Notes: generated by a model not told the origin, from the letters alone. Counted from the stretch's first letter, positions 12,701 through 20,384 are shown. The stretch is DNA of 64,000 bases from Aradus depressus (GCA_963662175.1 OY759214.1:12462001-12526000), one strand, 5' to 3'. A program made the numbers and translations.

Positions 12701-13248
12701 CTAGAGACAGCAGTAGCAGTCGCAGTTATTACTTACAAATGAGTATAACTCAATGACTAAGGATTATCTCCCCTCTTGACATTTTGATATTGCCATTATC
12801 TCTCTTTTAGCCCATTTGCTTGTTGTATTTATTTTTTATACAGTTGTAAATATATATTTGTAAGTAAAAAAAAGGATCCATATACAATATTTACTCATAA
12901 AAATGACGTTGATTTGGAGTTTCTGCGCCAATAGGTTTCCTTAGGTGTATATTGCATTAATGTACTAATACATATAATTAATTAACCAATTCATTTGTCA
13001 TCTACGGAACCCTTCGATGTGTTACTTGATCACATTTCTCTGTAATATTTTATTTGTTAATATCTATTATTAATGTTAACTTTTGTCTGTTTGTTTACCA
13101 GGCCAATCCTCCATCTTTACTGAGTACTGTCGAGTACATCTCGAGCTTCTACGGCAATCGACTGGAGGGTGAGGAACAGTATTACTGGACCCAATTTTGT
13201 TCAGCCATTGAATTTATAAAAACAATGGATTATATGATTTGTGAATAG
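710..13248 (+). CDS. GAPVD1: GAPVD1/Gapex-5 (RME-6) orthologue, C-terminal nine exons, partial at 5' end
   Basis: Nine exons (710-798, 1429-1640, 2328-2470, 2551-2664, 6400-6611, 7541-7655, 7789-7861, 10651-10839, 13102-13248) join in phase through GT-AG introns into 430 codons plus a TAG stop. The family protein has an N-terminal RasGAP-like domain and a C-terminal VPS9 domain. It acts on clathrin-coated vesicles and early endosomes as a guanine-nucleotide exchange factor for Rab5. Seen here are the pre-VPS9 helical region ([29 protein letters not shown]) and the VPS9 core: [18 protein letters not shown], the [15 protein letters not shown] segment with its catalytic-type Asp pair, then [13 protein letters not shown] and the closing AIEFIKTMD. 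The RasGAP part and start codon lie left of the window; the full protein is usually 1,500 residues or more. Introns are swollen by transposons, but no exon carries a stop or frameshift, so the gene looks intact. Confidence 0.93.
905..1390. repeat. Interspersed repeat R1 (type description)
   Basis: R1 is a family of tandem monomers of about 145 bp. Landmarks: CTAATAACTGCCGATGTAAT, GAATGTATCGACACGAAATT, AAAACCCCATAAGGACGACA, CAGCCAAATCGGCCGAAGGG and an AGAGGGAATC-GGGGAGGGGG stretch. One outer end reads GGGAAGTACATCGCCGGTGA; the other reads CGGTCAGAAATTCGATGTTG. At least twelve copies occur in the window in both orientations, each with one to three monomers. This copy has two and lies in the GAPVD1 intron before exon 1429. 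No protein is encoded. Confidence 0.65.
1429..1640 (+). CDS. GAPVD1: GAPVD1 exon b
   Basis: Acceptor TTGATTAG, donor GTGTGT. The exon encodes [13 protein letters not shown], a low-complexity linker, then [20 protein letters not shown], the conserved helical segment upstream of the VPS9 region in GAPVD1 proteins. It ends in phase 0 after CCC ATG. Confidence 0.9.
1930..2100 (+). pseudogene. Jockey-type reverse transcriptase fragment in GAPVD1 intron
   Basis: A roughly 150-bp piece reads [11 protein letters not shown] then, after a one-base frameshift, [17 protein letters not shown]. These are the C-terminal reverse-transcriptase motifs (Y-x-x-x-VW, and QN-K-LR-I-x-NAPWF) of Jockey-clade non-LTR retrotransposons. 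The frameshift and missing remainder mark it as dead. It lies between the exons ending at 1640 and starting at 2328; the rest of that intron is plain AT-rich sequence. Confidence 0.65.
2328..2470 (+). CDS. GAPVD1: GAPVD1 exon c
   Basis: Acceptor TTTTCTATAG, donor GTAAGT. It encodes [20 protein letters not shown], then the [19 protein letters not shown] helix typical of the family. It starts in phase 0 and leaves two bases for the next exon. Confidence 0.93.
2551..2664 (+). CDS. GAPVD1: GAPVD1 exon d
   Basis: Acceptor TTTTTTTCAG, donor GTAAAC. It encodes [20 protein letters not shown] and then [18 protein letters not shown], closely matching the family. Its donor lies inside a 12-bp sequence, GGTAAACAATTT, that recurs at 2874-2885, on the far side of an inserted foldback element. 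Confidence 0.94.
2676..2873. mobile_element. Foldback retroelement fragment with 12-bp TSD, carries hammerhead-like motif
   Basis: A 198-bp insertion is flanked by the direct repeat GGTAAACAATTT (2664-2675 and 2874-2885). About 40-bp inverted arms (from 2713 and up to 2873, beginning AATAGAAATAAAAGACG) enclose a hammerhead-like motif at 2754-2795 on the minus strand. Variable-length target-site duplications and foldback or partial inverted copies are known for Penelope-like elements, so that class is inferred; no protein-coding part is present. Confidence 0.65.
2754..2795 (-). ncRNA. Hammerhead-ribozyme-like motif A
   Basis: On the minus strand the order is: stem I strand ACCA, core CTGATGA, one extra T, stem II GACGC / loop TGTT / GCGTC, then GAA, the palindrome AACCGGTT as helix III, C at the cleavage position, and the stem I partner TGGT. 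Every helix is complementary. The single base between CTGATGA and stem II is not part of the classical consensus. The palindromic helix III suggests cleavage as a dimer, as known for small hammerheads of Penelope-like elements. Activity is untested. Confidence 0.6.
3147..3330 (-). mobile_element. SINE-A copy, decayed
   Basis: Reverse-strand copy of the main tRNA-derived SINE (see 3651). The 3' end is on the left (ACTCATGC), followed by the body with CACTACTGTGGGAGTC and a remnant of the tRNA-like head near GAGCTACTGGCG. Confidence 0.75.
3651..3965 (+). mobile_element. SINE-A, nearly full length, tRNA-derived
   Basis: The head GAGGGCGCCGGTAGCTCAG contains an RNA polymerase III A box (TAGCTCAGTGG), and a degenerate B box (GGGTTCAAAATCC) follows. 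The body has a GTCCTTCGGATGGGACGTTA block, a TCGTTAAAGACCCCTGCCC block, and the terminal block GAGCGCTCTGGTAGTAGGCG ending in GCATGAGTCATAA. About twenty copies in both orientations share this order, so it is a dispersed SINE and not a tRNA gene. Confidence 0.85.
4210..4234 (-). ncRNA. Hammerhead-like core B, incomplete
   Basis: On the minus strand: CTGATGA, two unpaired bases, stem II GGGC / loop / GCCC, then GAAA. Helices I and III do not close convincingly, so this is a decayed or partial member of the family described at 2754. Confidence 0.35.
4560..4850 (-). pseudogene. Harbinger transposase, catalytic-domain block (partial)
   Basis: The minus strand reads [19 protein letters not shown], then [35 protein letters not shown] and [11 protein letters not shown]. 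These match the DDE_Tnp_4 order W..FPHC.G.IDGKH / YYNYKG..S.VLMA.VDA / D.G..GR, including the first two catalytic Asp positions. The C-terminal part with the final acidic residue is replaced by TIR-proximal sequence, so the enzyme is incomplete. Confidence 0.85.
5101..5292 (-). pseudogene. Harbinger transposase, N-terminal block (partial)
   Basis: The minus strand reads [40 protein letters not shown] and [17 protein letters not shown], the typical Harbinger segment upstream of the first catalytic Asp. About 250 bp of AT-rich DNA separates it from the block at 4560-4850; this could be the intron often found in these genes or decay. Confidence 0.85.
5295..5615. repeat. GAATAC-rich tandem repeats inside the Harbinger element
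   Basis: Degenerate tandem units based on GAATACGAATAC grade into four copies of about 37 bp that contain TGAATACACTCGTATTCACA and AAAAAATGTG. They are palindrome-rich (GAATAC/GTATTC) and fill the space between the transposase block and the right terminal repeat. Confidence 0.75.
5749..6399. other. Intron remainder
   Basis: AT-rich intron sequence between the Harbinger element and the next GAPVD1 exon. No gene or clear repeat seen apart from a normal polypyrimidine tract and the acceptor TTCTTTCAG at 6391-6399. Confidence 0.6.
6400..6611 (+). CDS. GAPVD1: GAPVD1 exon e
   Basis: Acceptor TTCTTTCAG, donor GTAAGT. Encodes [40 protein letters not shown] and [20 protein letters not shown], then MERDPNWQC across the junction. 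This is the helical bundle leading into the VPS9 domain. GC content and codon use differ sharply from the AT-rich flanks, as expected for coding sequence. Confidence 0.96.
6765..6940. repeat. Interspersed repeat R1 copy (fragment)
   Basis: Contains the R1 landmarks GTCGGTGAATCAACGAC and, further right, ATTTTGTGTCTATAAATTCATT with the inverse of AATAACTGCCGATA. R1 is described at 905-1390. Confidence 0.55.
7195..7405 (-). mobile_element. SINE-A fragment, decayed
   Basis: Reverse-strand remnant: ACGAGGTTATGTCGCC, CCAGAGTGCTCTTTCGTCGC, then CCTAAATTTTGCCTACCTAG. The tRNA-like head is mostly lost. Confidence 0.65.
7541..7655 (+). CDS. GAPVD1: GAPVD1 exon f
   Basis: Acceptor GTGATTTAG, donor GTGAGT. 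Encodes [20 protein letters not shown] and [17 protein letters not shown], which corresponds to the start of the VPS9 domain (family pattern AFYPN-DGDI-RD). Confidence 0.96.
7789..7861 (+). CDS. GAPVD1: GAPVD1 exon g
   Basis: Acceptor ATTTTCCAG, donor GTAATT. The 73-nt exon completes a Gln codon and encodes [24 protein letters not shown] (split here only for length), a conserved VPS9 helix. Confidence 0.95.
7978..8050 (+). repeat. Hammerhead-element tail fragment
   Basis: GGCTGAAGATGGTAACGTACTCCCATATA followed by TGTGAAATTGACAATAT (the first string runs 7987-8015) matches the family at 9633 and 19951, but stem II and GAAA are deleted between CTGAAGATGGTA and GTACTCCC. It is a dead copy lying in the GAPVD1 intron. 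Confidence 0.4.
8084..8560. repeat. Interspersed repeats: poly(T)-led unit plus R2 repeat
   Basis: A T-tract at 8084-8105 leads a moderately GC-rich unit to about 8290, compatible with a reversed poly(A) retroposon. From 8292 comes repeat R2 (ATATTGTAATCGTGC, a CGAGATTGAGGTTTCAACG-type block, then a GTGTGTGTATGTG stretch). R2 is also seen near 22010-22200, 50610-50740 and, reversed, 53690-53740. No coding potential. Confidence 0.5.
8600..9535. other. AT-rich intron, nothing recognised
   Basis: Long GAPVD1 intron segment with no open reading frame, RNA gene or recognisable transposon end. Confidence 0.5.
9633..9662 (+). ncRNA. Hammerhead-like motif G
   Basis: Plus strand: GTGAAGA (core C3 changed to G), one extra A, stem II GGTA / GCAA / TATC, GAA, helix III palindrome AGTACT, C at the cleavage position. 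An inverted partner (9598-9625, AATATGGAAGTACTTTCGG) makes a foldback. It is the same family as motif A but with a different stem II and a different palindrome. Confidence 0.45.
9674..10017. mobile_element. MITE, 344 bp, 24-bp TIRs
   Basis: The inverted ends 9674-9697 and 9994-10017 (GACGGGGTTAGAATCA...) are perfect over 24 bp, and the flanks share ATAT. Internal copies of AAATGGT-TAAGTGA are repeated. It is inserted into the tail of a hammerhead-bearing foldback repeat whose GTGAAATAGACAAT arm resumes at 10029. The superfamily is unassigned. Confidence 0.75.
10085..10438. mobile_element. Foldback element, about 78-bp arms
   Basis: Arms 10085-10163 and 10365-10438 are inverted copies (ATTTCGTTATGTATAGGTG... 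against ...CACCTATACATAACGAAAT) around a roughly 200-bp centre. It lies right beside the MITE at 9674, so this intron holds stacked insertions. No coding sequence. Confidence 0.7.
10651..10839 (+). CDS. GAPVD1: GAPVD1 exon h (VPS9 core)
   Basis: Acceptor TTCTATTTTAG, donor GTAACA. The 63-codon exon, in phase 0 at both ends, encodes [39 protein letters not shown] and [15 protein letters not shown]. The DD of AADD corresponds to the VPS9 Asp position needed for Rab5 nucleotide exchange. Confidence 0.97.
11620..12870 (+). pseudogene. Degenerate Jockey-clade non-LTR retrotransposon (reverse transcriptase part)
   Basis: Three plus-strand frames in succession hold RT pieces: [41 protein letters not shown] (a changed YADD box), [50 protein letters not shown], and the C-terminal [19 protein letters not shown]. 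The order follows Jockey RTs. Frameshifts, internal deletions and loss of the YADD aspartates make it inactive. A 3' tail GTAAATATATATTTGTAAG with a short A run ends near 12873. It sits in the last GAPVD1 intron in the same orientation. Confidence 0.88.
12945..13080. repeat. Interspersed repeat R3
   Basis: ATTAATGTACTAATACAT ... CGGAACCCTTCGATGTG ... CTTGATCACA resembles 505-625 (ATGTAACCCTTCAATGTG ... GTGATCACACTT). Two copies in the first and last GAPVD1 introns of the window. No gene content. Confidence 0.45.
13102..13248 (+). CDS. GAPVD1: GAPVD1 terminal exon
   Basis: Acceptor TTTGTTTACCAG. Encodes [20 protein letters not shown], then [20 protein letters not shown] and TMDYMICE, followed by TAG. 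This is the end of the VPS9 domain, with the conserved Tyr of EYISSF and the closing A-x-E/F-FI helix. The protein ends shortly after the domain, as in other family members. Confidence 0.97.
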   Translation, partial: ANPPSLLSTVEYISSFYGNRLEGEEQYYWTQFCSAIEFIKTMDYMICE

Positions 13249-13348
13249 TATTTTTCGATTAACTCTAAAGTCCGGGTTATAATACCACATGACATTTCAC
13301 TGGGTTAACTATTTAAAAGTAGTATAATAAAAAAAAAAAAATTAAATG

Positions 13349-13373
13349 AATAAACTAATTTTAGTTGAATAAA
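13349..13373 (+). promoter_or_regulatory. GAPVD1: Candidate poly(A) signals of GAPVD1
   Basis: AATAAA occurs at 13349-13354 and 13368-13373, 100-125 bases after the stop; another lies near 13452. The DNA is AT-rich, so chance hits are expected and the true site is not settled. Confidence 0.45.
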
Positions 13374-13689
13374 AGCAGCAGGCCTGCTTTCTCTCACTAC
13401 CGCTAAATACTATTAGTTAGTCAGTTGGTCGTAAGTTGAGAGGAACATGCAATAAACAGAATTCTTTCTTCTATTATACATCCTCATAACATCCTACAAA
13501 GTAATATTTGTTATCTTTATAAGATTTTACAAGAATCAAGAATTTTCACAAAATTATATTAACCGGGTTCCCTAACCGTAAAGTCCCAACTTAACAGATT
13601 AGAAATTGTGGTTTTTGAGTTGATTGTTGCTATTTATTAATTATCAATTGGGCTTTTCGTCATTTTTTTTAAACCAATAAGTAAATAGA

Positions 13690-14420
13690 AAAAATAAACA
13701 ATAAAAAAACTTATTTTTTGAAACATTGTCTATTCCACAAAAATGCTTACATGAACTACCGGTTTTGGCGTTACACCGTCGGTTTAGTTATAAAATGAGT
13801 GGGAAACGTACTTTTAGATGATTCAGGTAAGGAAAGCATTAGAATTCGAACTAGGAAATCCTAGGACTGTTAAGAATTTCTTTGTTCTGAAATATTTGCT
13901 TTCCTTCTTTCAATAACAGTGGTAATACGCGTGAAATAATGTTTGTGTATTTAACAAAATTATTACCGATGAGATGAGAATATTAATAAAATTAAAATCA
14001 GAAGCTTTTCCTATCTATAAAGTAACTAAATTAATAATAATGAAGATATGTATTGAAATGAGAGGGCGCCGGTAGCTCAGTGGTATGCGTGCTTGGCTTC
14101 TGAGCTGAAGATCATGGGTTCGAAACCCGGCCGAGGCCCTTAGTGTTTTTTTTATCTGGGAGGTAAAATAAACTTAAGCACGCCGTCCTTCGGATGTAAC
14201 GTTAAACGATGGTCCCGAGCCTGTATGATGTCAGATACTCGTTAAAGACCCCTGCCCTAAGTGCCTATAAATTTAGGGTAGGCAAACGGTAGTTATAAGA
14301 ACGGTTCGCACTCAGCAAGCTTGTCTTAGTTTCTAACTAAGAGCTGTAATAGCGAAACCGGTCGTTTTGTGGAATAGACAATATTTCGAAAAAATAAGTT
14401 TGTTTAATTTTTATTATTAC
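13690..14420. mobile_element. Large foldback: two inverted hammerhead-element tails around a SINE
   Basis: The left arm 13692-13800 (minus) and right arm 14352-14420 (plus) carry the same text inverted: ACCGGT next to GAAA, TAGACAAT, AAATAAGTTTGTTT. The core motifs are decayed (CCGACGG on the left, CTGTAATAGCGAAACCGG on the right). A SINE-A copy lies in the loop. Confidence 0.55.
14061..14290 (+). mobile_element. SINE-A copy, 3' truncated
   Basis: Starts AGAGGGCGCCGGTAGCTCAG, with A box and B box (GGTTCGAAACC) intact. The body stops after TTTAGGGTAGGCAAAC and lacks the GAGCGCTCTGG block. Confidence 0.8.
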
Positions 14421-16670
14421 TTGAATCCAAAATATGTCTGCGTTTCTCAACTTTGAAGTTGTAAATAGAAAAAATAAATATAATTATTTTATATATAAAT
14501 TTATATTATAATTGCCTGTTGGCCAATTTCCTCTCTGTTTTATCCAGAACATTAATTATTGCCAAAAAAAAAAAAATAAAACAAAAAAAAGCAGATCTAG
14601 GGTTCTAACTCTTTATGTGTGTATATAGATAGATATAACTTAATTTTTTATTCAACAAATTGTATACTACTTCGCAGTTGCGTGGGCACTTGTTTGTGAG
14701 GTACCAGATATTTTTTGTGACTTTAAGGAAGGGAAGAGGGGGTTGACACTTTTATGAACGGCAATTTTTTGTTGATTTTGTTTCTCAATAATGAGGGTAA
14801 AGTCTTATTTATCCGGATATGAACAGGAAAAAAGTTGACCGAATATTTTAATGAATGTGGTGCCCTCCTCTCTATGCCACTTTTAAAGGAAATGAAATTA
14901 TTAACATACTTGTCAAATTGTTTATTTATTTATATATTTTTATTGAAACATTCCTGCTTTTTAATCGGTATATTTAGATTTTTTGAATCACTGCTTTATT
15001 ATTATAGTCTAAAGTTAATTAATTGTATTATTTGTTTCTTTCTACAAAATATATCTAAAATTCATTTTGTTATTTATTTATATTTTTTGTTCTTAATTGT
15101 ATGATTGTTGTGAGACTTTGTAAGATACATCTATCTGTAGGTTATTTAAATAAAACAAATTGCTCATTAACACCAAAAATTATTGCCTTCATTTGGGGGA
15201 AAAAAAATTTATACAAAAAAAAAATTATTTTTTATAGGTTGAAAAATAGAAAAACTTCAACATATTTTCATTCCATGTTTAAATTTTCTTTCTTTTATTT
15301 CATCTACCGTCATGTGATAATAATTATTAAATATTAAACAAAAACTAAAAAAAACATTCTAATATTTATATTTTTTTAAAAGGAAATTAACTATCAATTA
15401 AGGAATTTTATTTTATTTAAATGTTATTCTGTTACCTGGTTGTGGTCGATGTTAAATTTTATTTTACTAATTAAAAAGGAAGAAACGTCAGGCTGTAATT
15501 TAACGTAATTATTTACATAATTGTCAGTAATACTAGTCTTTATTTGTACAGTCTGCGCTCATTTATATTTTGTAAATATTTTATATTGTTTTTTGTTATT
15601 TATATTTTTTTCCCAAATCATTAAAAAAAATATACATTTTTCAAACTAGAAAAGTAAAATACTATATTCTGCTTATTGATATATCACGGCGTGTGAACTA
15701 ATATTTATTTATTTGTATTTACATTCTATATTGATTTATTCTCTTCAGATTTATTTTATAATGGAATAAATTGAGGTTCGAATGTCTTATTAATTGTAAA
15801 TTGTATTTATTTTTTAAAAGAACACACTAAAGTTACCCAAATATGTGGGTCATTTGAAAGGTTAACCTGTGTATGTTAGCTAGTTAAAAAATAAAATAAT
15901 AATAATAATATAGAATGAAAAACATATATTATTATTGCCTTAATAAGAATATTTATAATAAAAATGTATTATTGGGAGAGCAATATTATATTTTCACAAC
16001 TTAATTCACATATAGATTTATTTTTACAGAATCAATATATTGTACCATTTATTGCTTTTATAATACTTTATAATTAAAAATGAGGGTCTTAATATAAATA
16101 TTTATTAATATTGTGTTAACATTTGTCTTCTAAGTTATAATATATATTATATTAACATATATATTTATCAGTAGCTAATAAATGTAGAGTATATTAATTC
16201 TTACAAAAAGAAAAAAAGTACTTTTTAAGTTATTTATGACTGCAAATAGAAATAATAAGAATAAATATATGCCATGATTAGTTTAAAATTGTGTTATTTT
16301 TATTTTATCAACCATCCATATCCTGACCTCTGAAAGATTATAACTGCCATAAGCAAATTCATAGTTTAAGTGCTTAATGGCAACGGCTGACAATTATAAT
16401 TTGACAATGCTTCCTCATTGCTTTTTGTAGTTAGTTAGCTAATGACGACATTGGTTTTTTTTTTTTTTTATTCTTCAATTTGGCTAAACAAAGCAATTCT
16501 GAAATGAAAAAACGAAAAAATTAAAGTTAAAGGTATAATATACATACCATACTACATACATTATATGTAATACAAAACAGTATATAAAACCTCTTAGAAT
16601 TATTATTTTTTTTTTTTCCAAAACCATTCATTATTTTTGAGAACTAGACGTGCACAATACTTGGCTCATA
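14421..16670. other. Very AT-rich intergenic DNA
   Basis: About 2.2 kb with extreme AT content, A and T runs, and only short frames made of Phe, Leu, Ile, Tyr and Lys codons. Nothing coding is supported. It probably separates GAPVD1 from the tRNA locus; part may be long 3' UTR. Confidence 0.55.
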
Positions 16671-16672
16671 TT

Positions 16673-17205
16673 CAGGGGCGTAGCCAGGATTTTTAGCAGG
16701 GGGGGGGGGGGGGGGCAAAGTTAGGTTACAGGGGGGGTATAGACTTCCGTGGACACAGTCCACAGTTTCCGTAGTTAGCACTGCAGACTTTTTGTTATTA
16801 ATTTGGGAGACTTGGACCCCTAGAAGCCTCCCCTGAGGTAACCACTGACTGTAATACTTAAGCTGACTTTACATGAGCAGCAAAAATGTAAAGCGCAGCA
16901 GCAGCAAATGCACGCTGTGGTTTCTGTGCTTCTAGAAATAAATGACCAATAACGTGCATTTGCTGCTGCTCCGCTTTGCATTTTTACTGCGCATGTAAAA
17001 TCAGCTTTAAGAGTATAAAGTATAACATACATGAAGATTCTGAGCGAGGAAATGAAAGGATCGAATTCATGTATATTTAAAAAAAATTAATATAACTTGT
17101 TTTGTACATGTACATTTAATGCAATGCATTTTTAATAAAAATTATTTTTTTAGTTTATTTAATTTTTATATTGTTTTTTTTTCTCTGCCCAGGGGGGGGC
17201 ACGTG
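16673..17205. mobile_element. Metazoan 'CAGGGGCGTAGCCAGG' repeat, interrupted
   Basis: The left end reads CAGGGGCGTAGCCAGGATTT and runs into a G homopolymer, a pattern I know from dispersed non-autonomous DNA elements in many animals (hAT-like by its CAG start; this is inference). The right end is not an exact inverse; the CCCAGGGGGGGG near 17190 is the best candidate. Confidence 0.45.
16858..17010. mobile_element. Short foldback MITE with TTAA ends (piggyBac-like)
   Basis: About 55-bp arms (AGCTGACTTTACATGAGCAG against CTGCGCATGTAAAATCAGC) are inverted with roughly 40 bp between. TTAA sits at both outer edges (16858-16861 and 17007-17010). It is nested in the repeat that begins at 16673. 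Confidence 0.6.
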
Positions 17206-17323
17206 TATATATATCACTATCAGTAATTATTTTGAGTTCATCATTATATAAAAACTAACGAACCCAATAAAAAAAAATCTAACAAAACATTTCGTATTAT
17301 TCAGATGAAAAAAAAAAATTCTT

Positions 17324-17397
17324 GGCCCATGGGGGGATCGAACCCGCGACCTTCGCGTTATTAGCACGACGCTCTAACCAACTGAGCTAATGGGCCA
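17324..17397 (-). tRNA. tRNA-Ile (anticodon AAT)
   Basis: The 74-nt minus-strand sequence folds as a full cloverleaf. The acceptor stem is GGCCCAT with ATGGGCC, the A box TTAGCTCAGTTGG lies in the D arm, the anticodon loop is CTAATAA (anticodon AAT, decoding AUU/AUC), and the T arm holds GGTTCGATCC. The discriminator base is A; CCA is not encoded. A run of more than ten T follows the 3' end on the minus strand as a polymerase III terminator. There is no intron. Unlike the SINE heads, both stems pair and no SINE body follows, so I call it a real gene. Confidence 0.95.
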
Positions 17398-17599
17398 ACT
17401 GTCCAGTGCCTTTCACATTTTAGTTCATCGATCTGTTAACGTTCTTCTTGTTATTCTTTCTGAATAAATAAATATTGTACACCTTCCATATTATTTTTTT
17501 TTATACGTAATTGTGAAGCAACAGCATTTCAACCTTTTTTTTCTGAGTTAACTTATGAATGAATAATATAAGAGAATAGTCCCGTCCTGTCGTCCTTCC

Positions 17600-18030
17600 T
17601 AGTCACGTGATTACGATTACATCTACGAATAGCTCGTACAGCTGCTGGTTGGTTCTTCGCCGCCAAATTTGTCCTTCCTTAACAGGGTCAAATATTGGAC
17701 GAAGAATTTCCCTTTCGAAGACCATTCAAGTCCCGCTCGTCTGTCTTCGGAATGGTCCATACTTCCGAGCCGTACAATACTGAACGGATGAGGGTCTTGT
17801 ACAAAACAAGTTTTGTCCCCCTCGCGTAGAGTTGGCTCCTTCTGTTCTTCCGTAGTCCGAAATAGCATTTGCTGGCGGCTAAAATTGGCTTCTATTTTTC
17901 TAGTGGGACTTCATTGTTGATATTAACTTGAGAGGTGAACGAGTCAACTCTCTCGAAGCAGTAAGCACCTACAGCAACCCAGGGCTCCGGAGGAACTTCA
18001 GTCGCAGCAGTCCGCATATACTTCGACTCG
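17600..18030 (-). pseudogene. Non-LTR reverse transcriptase C-terminal fragment
   Basis: Minus-strand frames read PWVAVGAYCFERVDSFTSQV, then AASKCYFGLRKNRRSQL, LVLYKTLIRSVLYGSEVWTI and PKTDERDLNGLRKG. The LYKTLIRxVLxYGSExWT stretch is the classic thumb/C-terminal RT segment of RTE/R1-like elements. A stop follows and no upstream RT core is present. Confidence 0.75.
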
Positions 18031-18411
18031 TAGAATATTATGCATGACAAATTTGAAACTGCAAAAAATGTTTAAAAACCCCAGACAGGATTCGATGACT
18101 TGAATCAAAAATCTTATCGAATCCTGTCTGGGTTTCGATTTTATTTTTTTAACATTTTTTGTAGTTTCACATTAGTCATGCATATTATTTTACACTTTTG
18201 ATGTTTTCTTATTAAATATTTTCCTAGACTTAAATTCAAAAATATATTTTTTCCCCGTATATATTCTATTTATTGTAGAGTTTCGACAATTGGGCTGCAA
18301 ATGCTATACATATACTATTTGTTTTTAATGAAATAATTTTTATTTACAAAAGTTTAGTTCCAAATTAGACTTTTTATGATGTCTCCGATAATTGATAAGT
18401 GATTATAGCTG

Positions 18412-19320
18412 GTCTTCTACTAAATTTTGATTTCTACAGTAATTTCCGAAAAGGGCTCTGGGGGCGTCCCTAAATTACGTAAGACGATTAGGGGGGGGGG
18501 GGGGGGGGGGGCGAACGAATCTTACGAAATCTTACGTGGGGGGGGGGGGGGGGTAATTGAAAATCTTACTTAAGAGAAAAAATACCTAATATATTCCAAT
18601 AAACATAATAGAAAAATTTTTCATTGCGTAGCAAAAATTACTGTTTTTTCACTTAAATTACATGAATAAAAAATGTTTTTTATTACGTGTATTCGTTCTG
18701 AATCGAAAACGGTGTGAAAAAGCGATTTATAAAATTAACTGACCATTTTCCATTGGTTGAAAAGTGCTTGGACCGAAGATGAGTAATGAGATTTTTGAAG
18801 TTTGATTACATATTGCAATTTTCCAAAGTTCCTTATACTATGAATAACTAAATTTAAAGTTGATTATATATCGCAATATCAGTCAATAAGTTCCTAATGA
18901 AAAAGTGTAAAGTATTGTAAAAGCTTTATTCCTATCGATAATAATACGTCACAAAGTTTTTTTGTTAATTGCTATATTGGAACAGATGTGATTAAAGTAT
19001 TATTAGTGACATTAACTATGCGTTTTATTTATATAGCAGTGTTGATATCCTATTTTCTATGATAATGTACGGTGATTCCCAAAATTTTCAATCTTACGTA
19101 AGATTTCTGGAGTGGGGGGGGGGGGGGGGGGGGGGGGGGTTGAGCGGATCTTACGAAATCTTACATGGGGGGTGGGGGGGGAGGGGGTCTAAAATGGTCG
19201 AAAATCGTCTTACGTAATTTAGGGACGGCCCCTCTAAAAAATATTAACAGTTCAAGACGTGCAATTTTGAAGAACGTGCACGTATTTAAAAAAAACTTCA
19301 ATTGACAAATTTTTAATTTG
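18412..19320. repeat. Repeat R4, split by a nested MITE
   Basis: R4 reads TGGTCTTCTACTAAATTTTG, TTTCTACAGTAATTTCCG, AAAAGGGC, then after the insertion AACAGTTCAAGACGTGCAAT. The uninterrupted version is at 63858-64000 and a left-part copy is at 49117-49195, which lets the insertion be defined exactly. Confidence 0.75.
18460..19232. mobile_element. MITE with G-tract arms inserted in R4
   Basis: The left end GGGGGCGTCCCTAAATTACG and right end (inverse, GGGGCCGTCCCTAAATTACG) continue in matching GTAAGACGATT. Both are followed inward by long G homopolymers and repeats of CTTACGAAATCTTACGT. Flanking TCT (18457-18459 and 19233-19235) fits a short target duplication compared with the intact R4 copy at 63.9 kb. 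The superfamily is not assigned. Confidence 0.75.
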
Positions 19321-19659
19321 GATTCTTGAAACATAATAATGAGATGCCATATTGTTTCTTTTCAAAAATGTTAAATCTAATCCAAAGGTATAAATTATTC
19401 CACATCTCTCCTTAGACTGTCTCACACTATTTAAAACAGCTGATCGTCGTATTTTTTTCTTCATTGATTGGTCGTTCACAGTTCGTTTTAAAACAAAATG
19501 CGACTAGTCCATCTTTGTATATTTATTCACTATTTAAGTTACTTCACTCCTAACAGCTGTTTTTATACAAATAATAATAATTGATTTTGTAATATTTTAA
19601 AAATCTTAATGTGTGTATATTTTTTACATCACAATTTACTATGAAGATTCACAACTCAT

Positions 19660-19890
19660 TTTGCCTCTATGTAAGTCAACTATTGATCTTTAGCCCAAAC
19701 GGTCGATTTGTTTTGGAGGAAGAGTGAAAACTTAATTGATTAATTCGTGCTGGGAATATAAATGACCATTTTTGTAACCAGAAGCTCGGATTTAACTGTC
19801 TCAAATTTGAGGAAACATTAAGCGATTGGAAATTTAATAAGAAACATTTTTGGGAGCATTGAATATAATATATTGCTTTGGCAAATAAAG
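19660..19890. repeat. R1 fragment and AT-rich flank
   Basis: Contains AAGTCAACTATTGATCTTTAG and the TTAATTGATTAATTCGTGCTG end typical of R1 (see 905-1390). Nothing coding. Confidence 0.45.
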
Positions 19891-19950
19891 AAAACGTACG
19901 TTTTTTAAAAAATATTACCTATTTCACAAATAATATAGGTATAATATGGG

Positions 19951-19979
19951 AGTACTTTGGGTATTGCTACCATCTTCAG
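19951..19979 (-). ncRNA. Hammerhead-like motif H
   Basis: Minus strand: CTGAAGA, extra T, stem II GGTA / GCAA / TACC, CAA in place of GAA, helix III palindrome AGTACT, C at the cleavage position. The tail ATATTATACC...TGTGAAATAGG...AATATTTTTTAAAAAACGTACG continues as in motif G. One core base is lost, so it is probably inactive. Confidence 0.45.
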
Positions 19980-20384
19980 CCATGACTTAACAAATACTAA
20001 ATTGAAGTTCAACTATGTAGTTTACAATCCAAGCGGTAGGTAGGTATCCTTTTTCAGCCCTCATCCGTTGAGAAAGCCCTCATGAGAAAACATAAACACA
20101 AAGTAAGTAAGGTGTAAATGTGAACTTAGAAGTATGTTAATTTAAATAGAGACAAACATAAAAGTATCTCTGAAGTAACAGACTTTCAAATTGCTGGACT
20201 GAAGATAAAAATAGTAACGACTTGAGATCACTTTCTTTACTTTTGTCGCATTTATTAAGATAAGACGCATTTACCTAATTGTTGAAGACGTCATGACTTA
20301 ATTTGCGTTTGTTTGTTTTTGTGTAGCTACTCCATCTCGGGCAGAACACTCTACTGGTTCCTAGTTCTATAATCGACCTACTGC

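Noticed and set aside
14835..15337. Hydrophobic frames of 78-89 codons
   Set aside because: Composition is that of extremely AT-rich DNA; no splice or start context.
17623..17868. 81-codon minus-strand frame as a gene
   Set aside because: The adjacent frame gives reverse-transcriptase motifs (LYKTLIRSVLYGSEVWT); the longer frame is an overlap in a dead retrotransposon.
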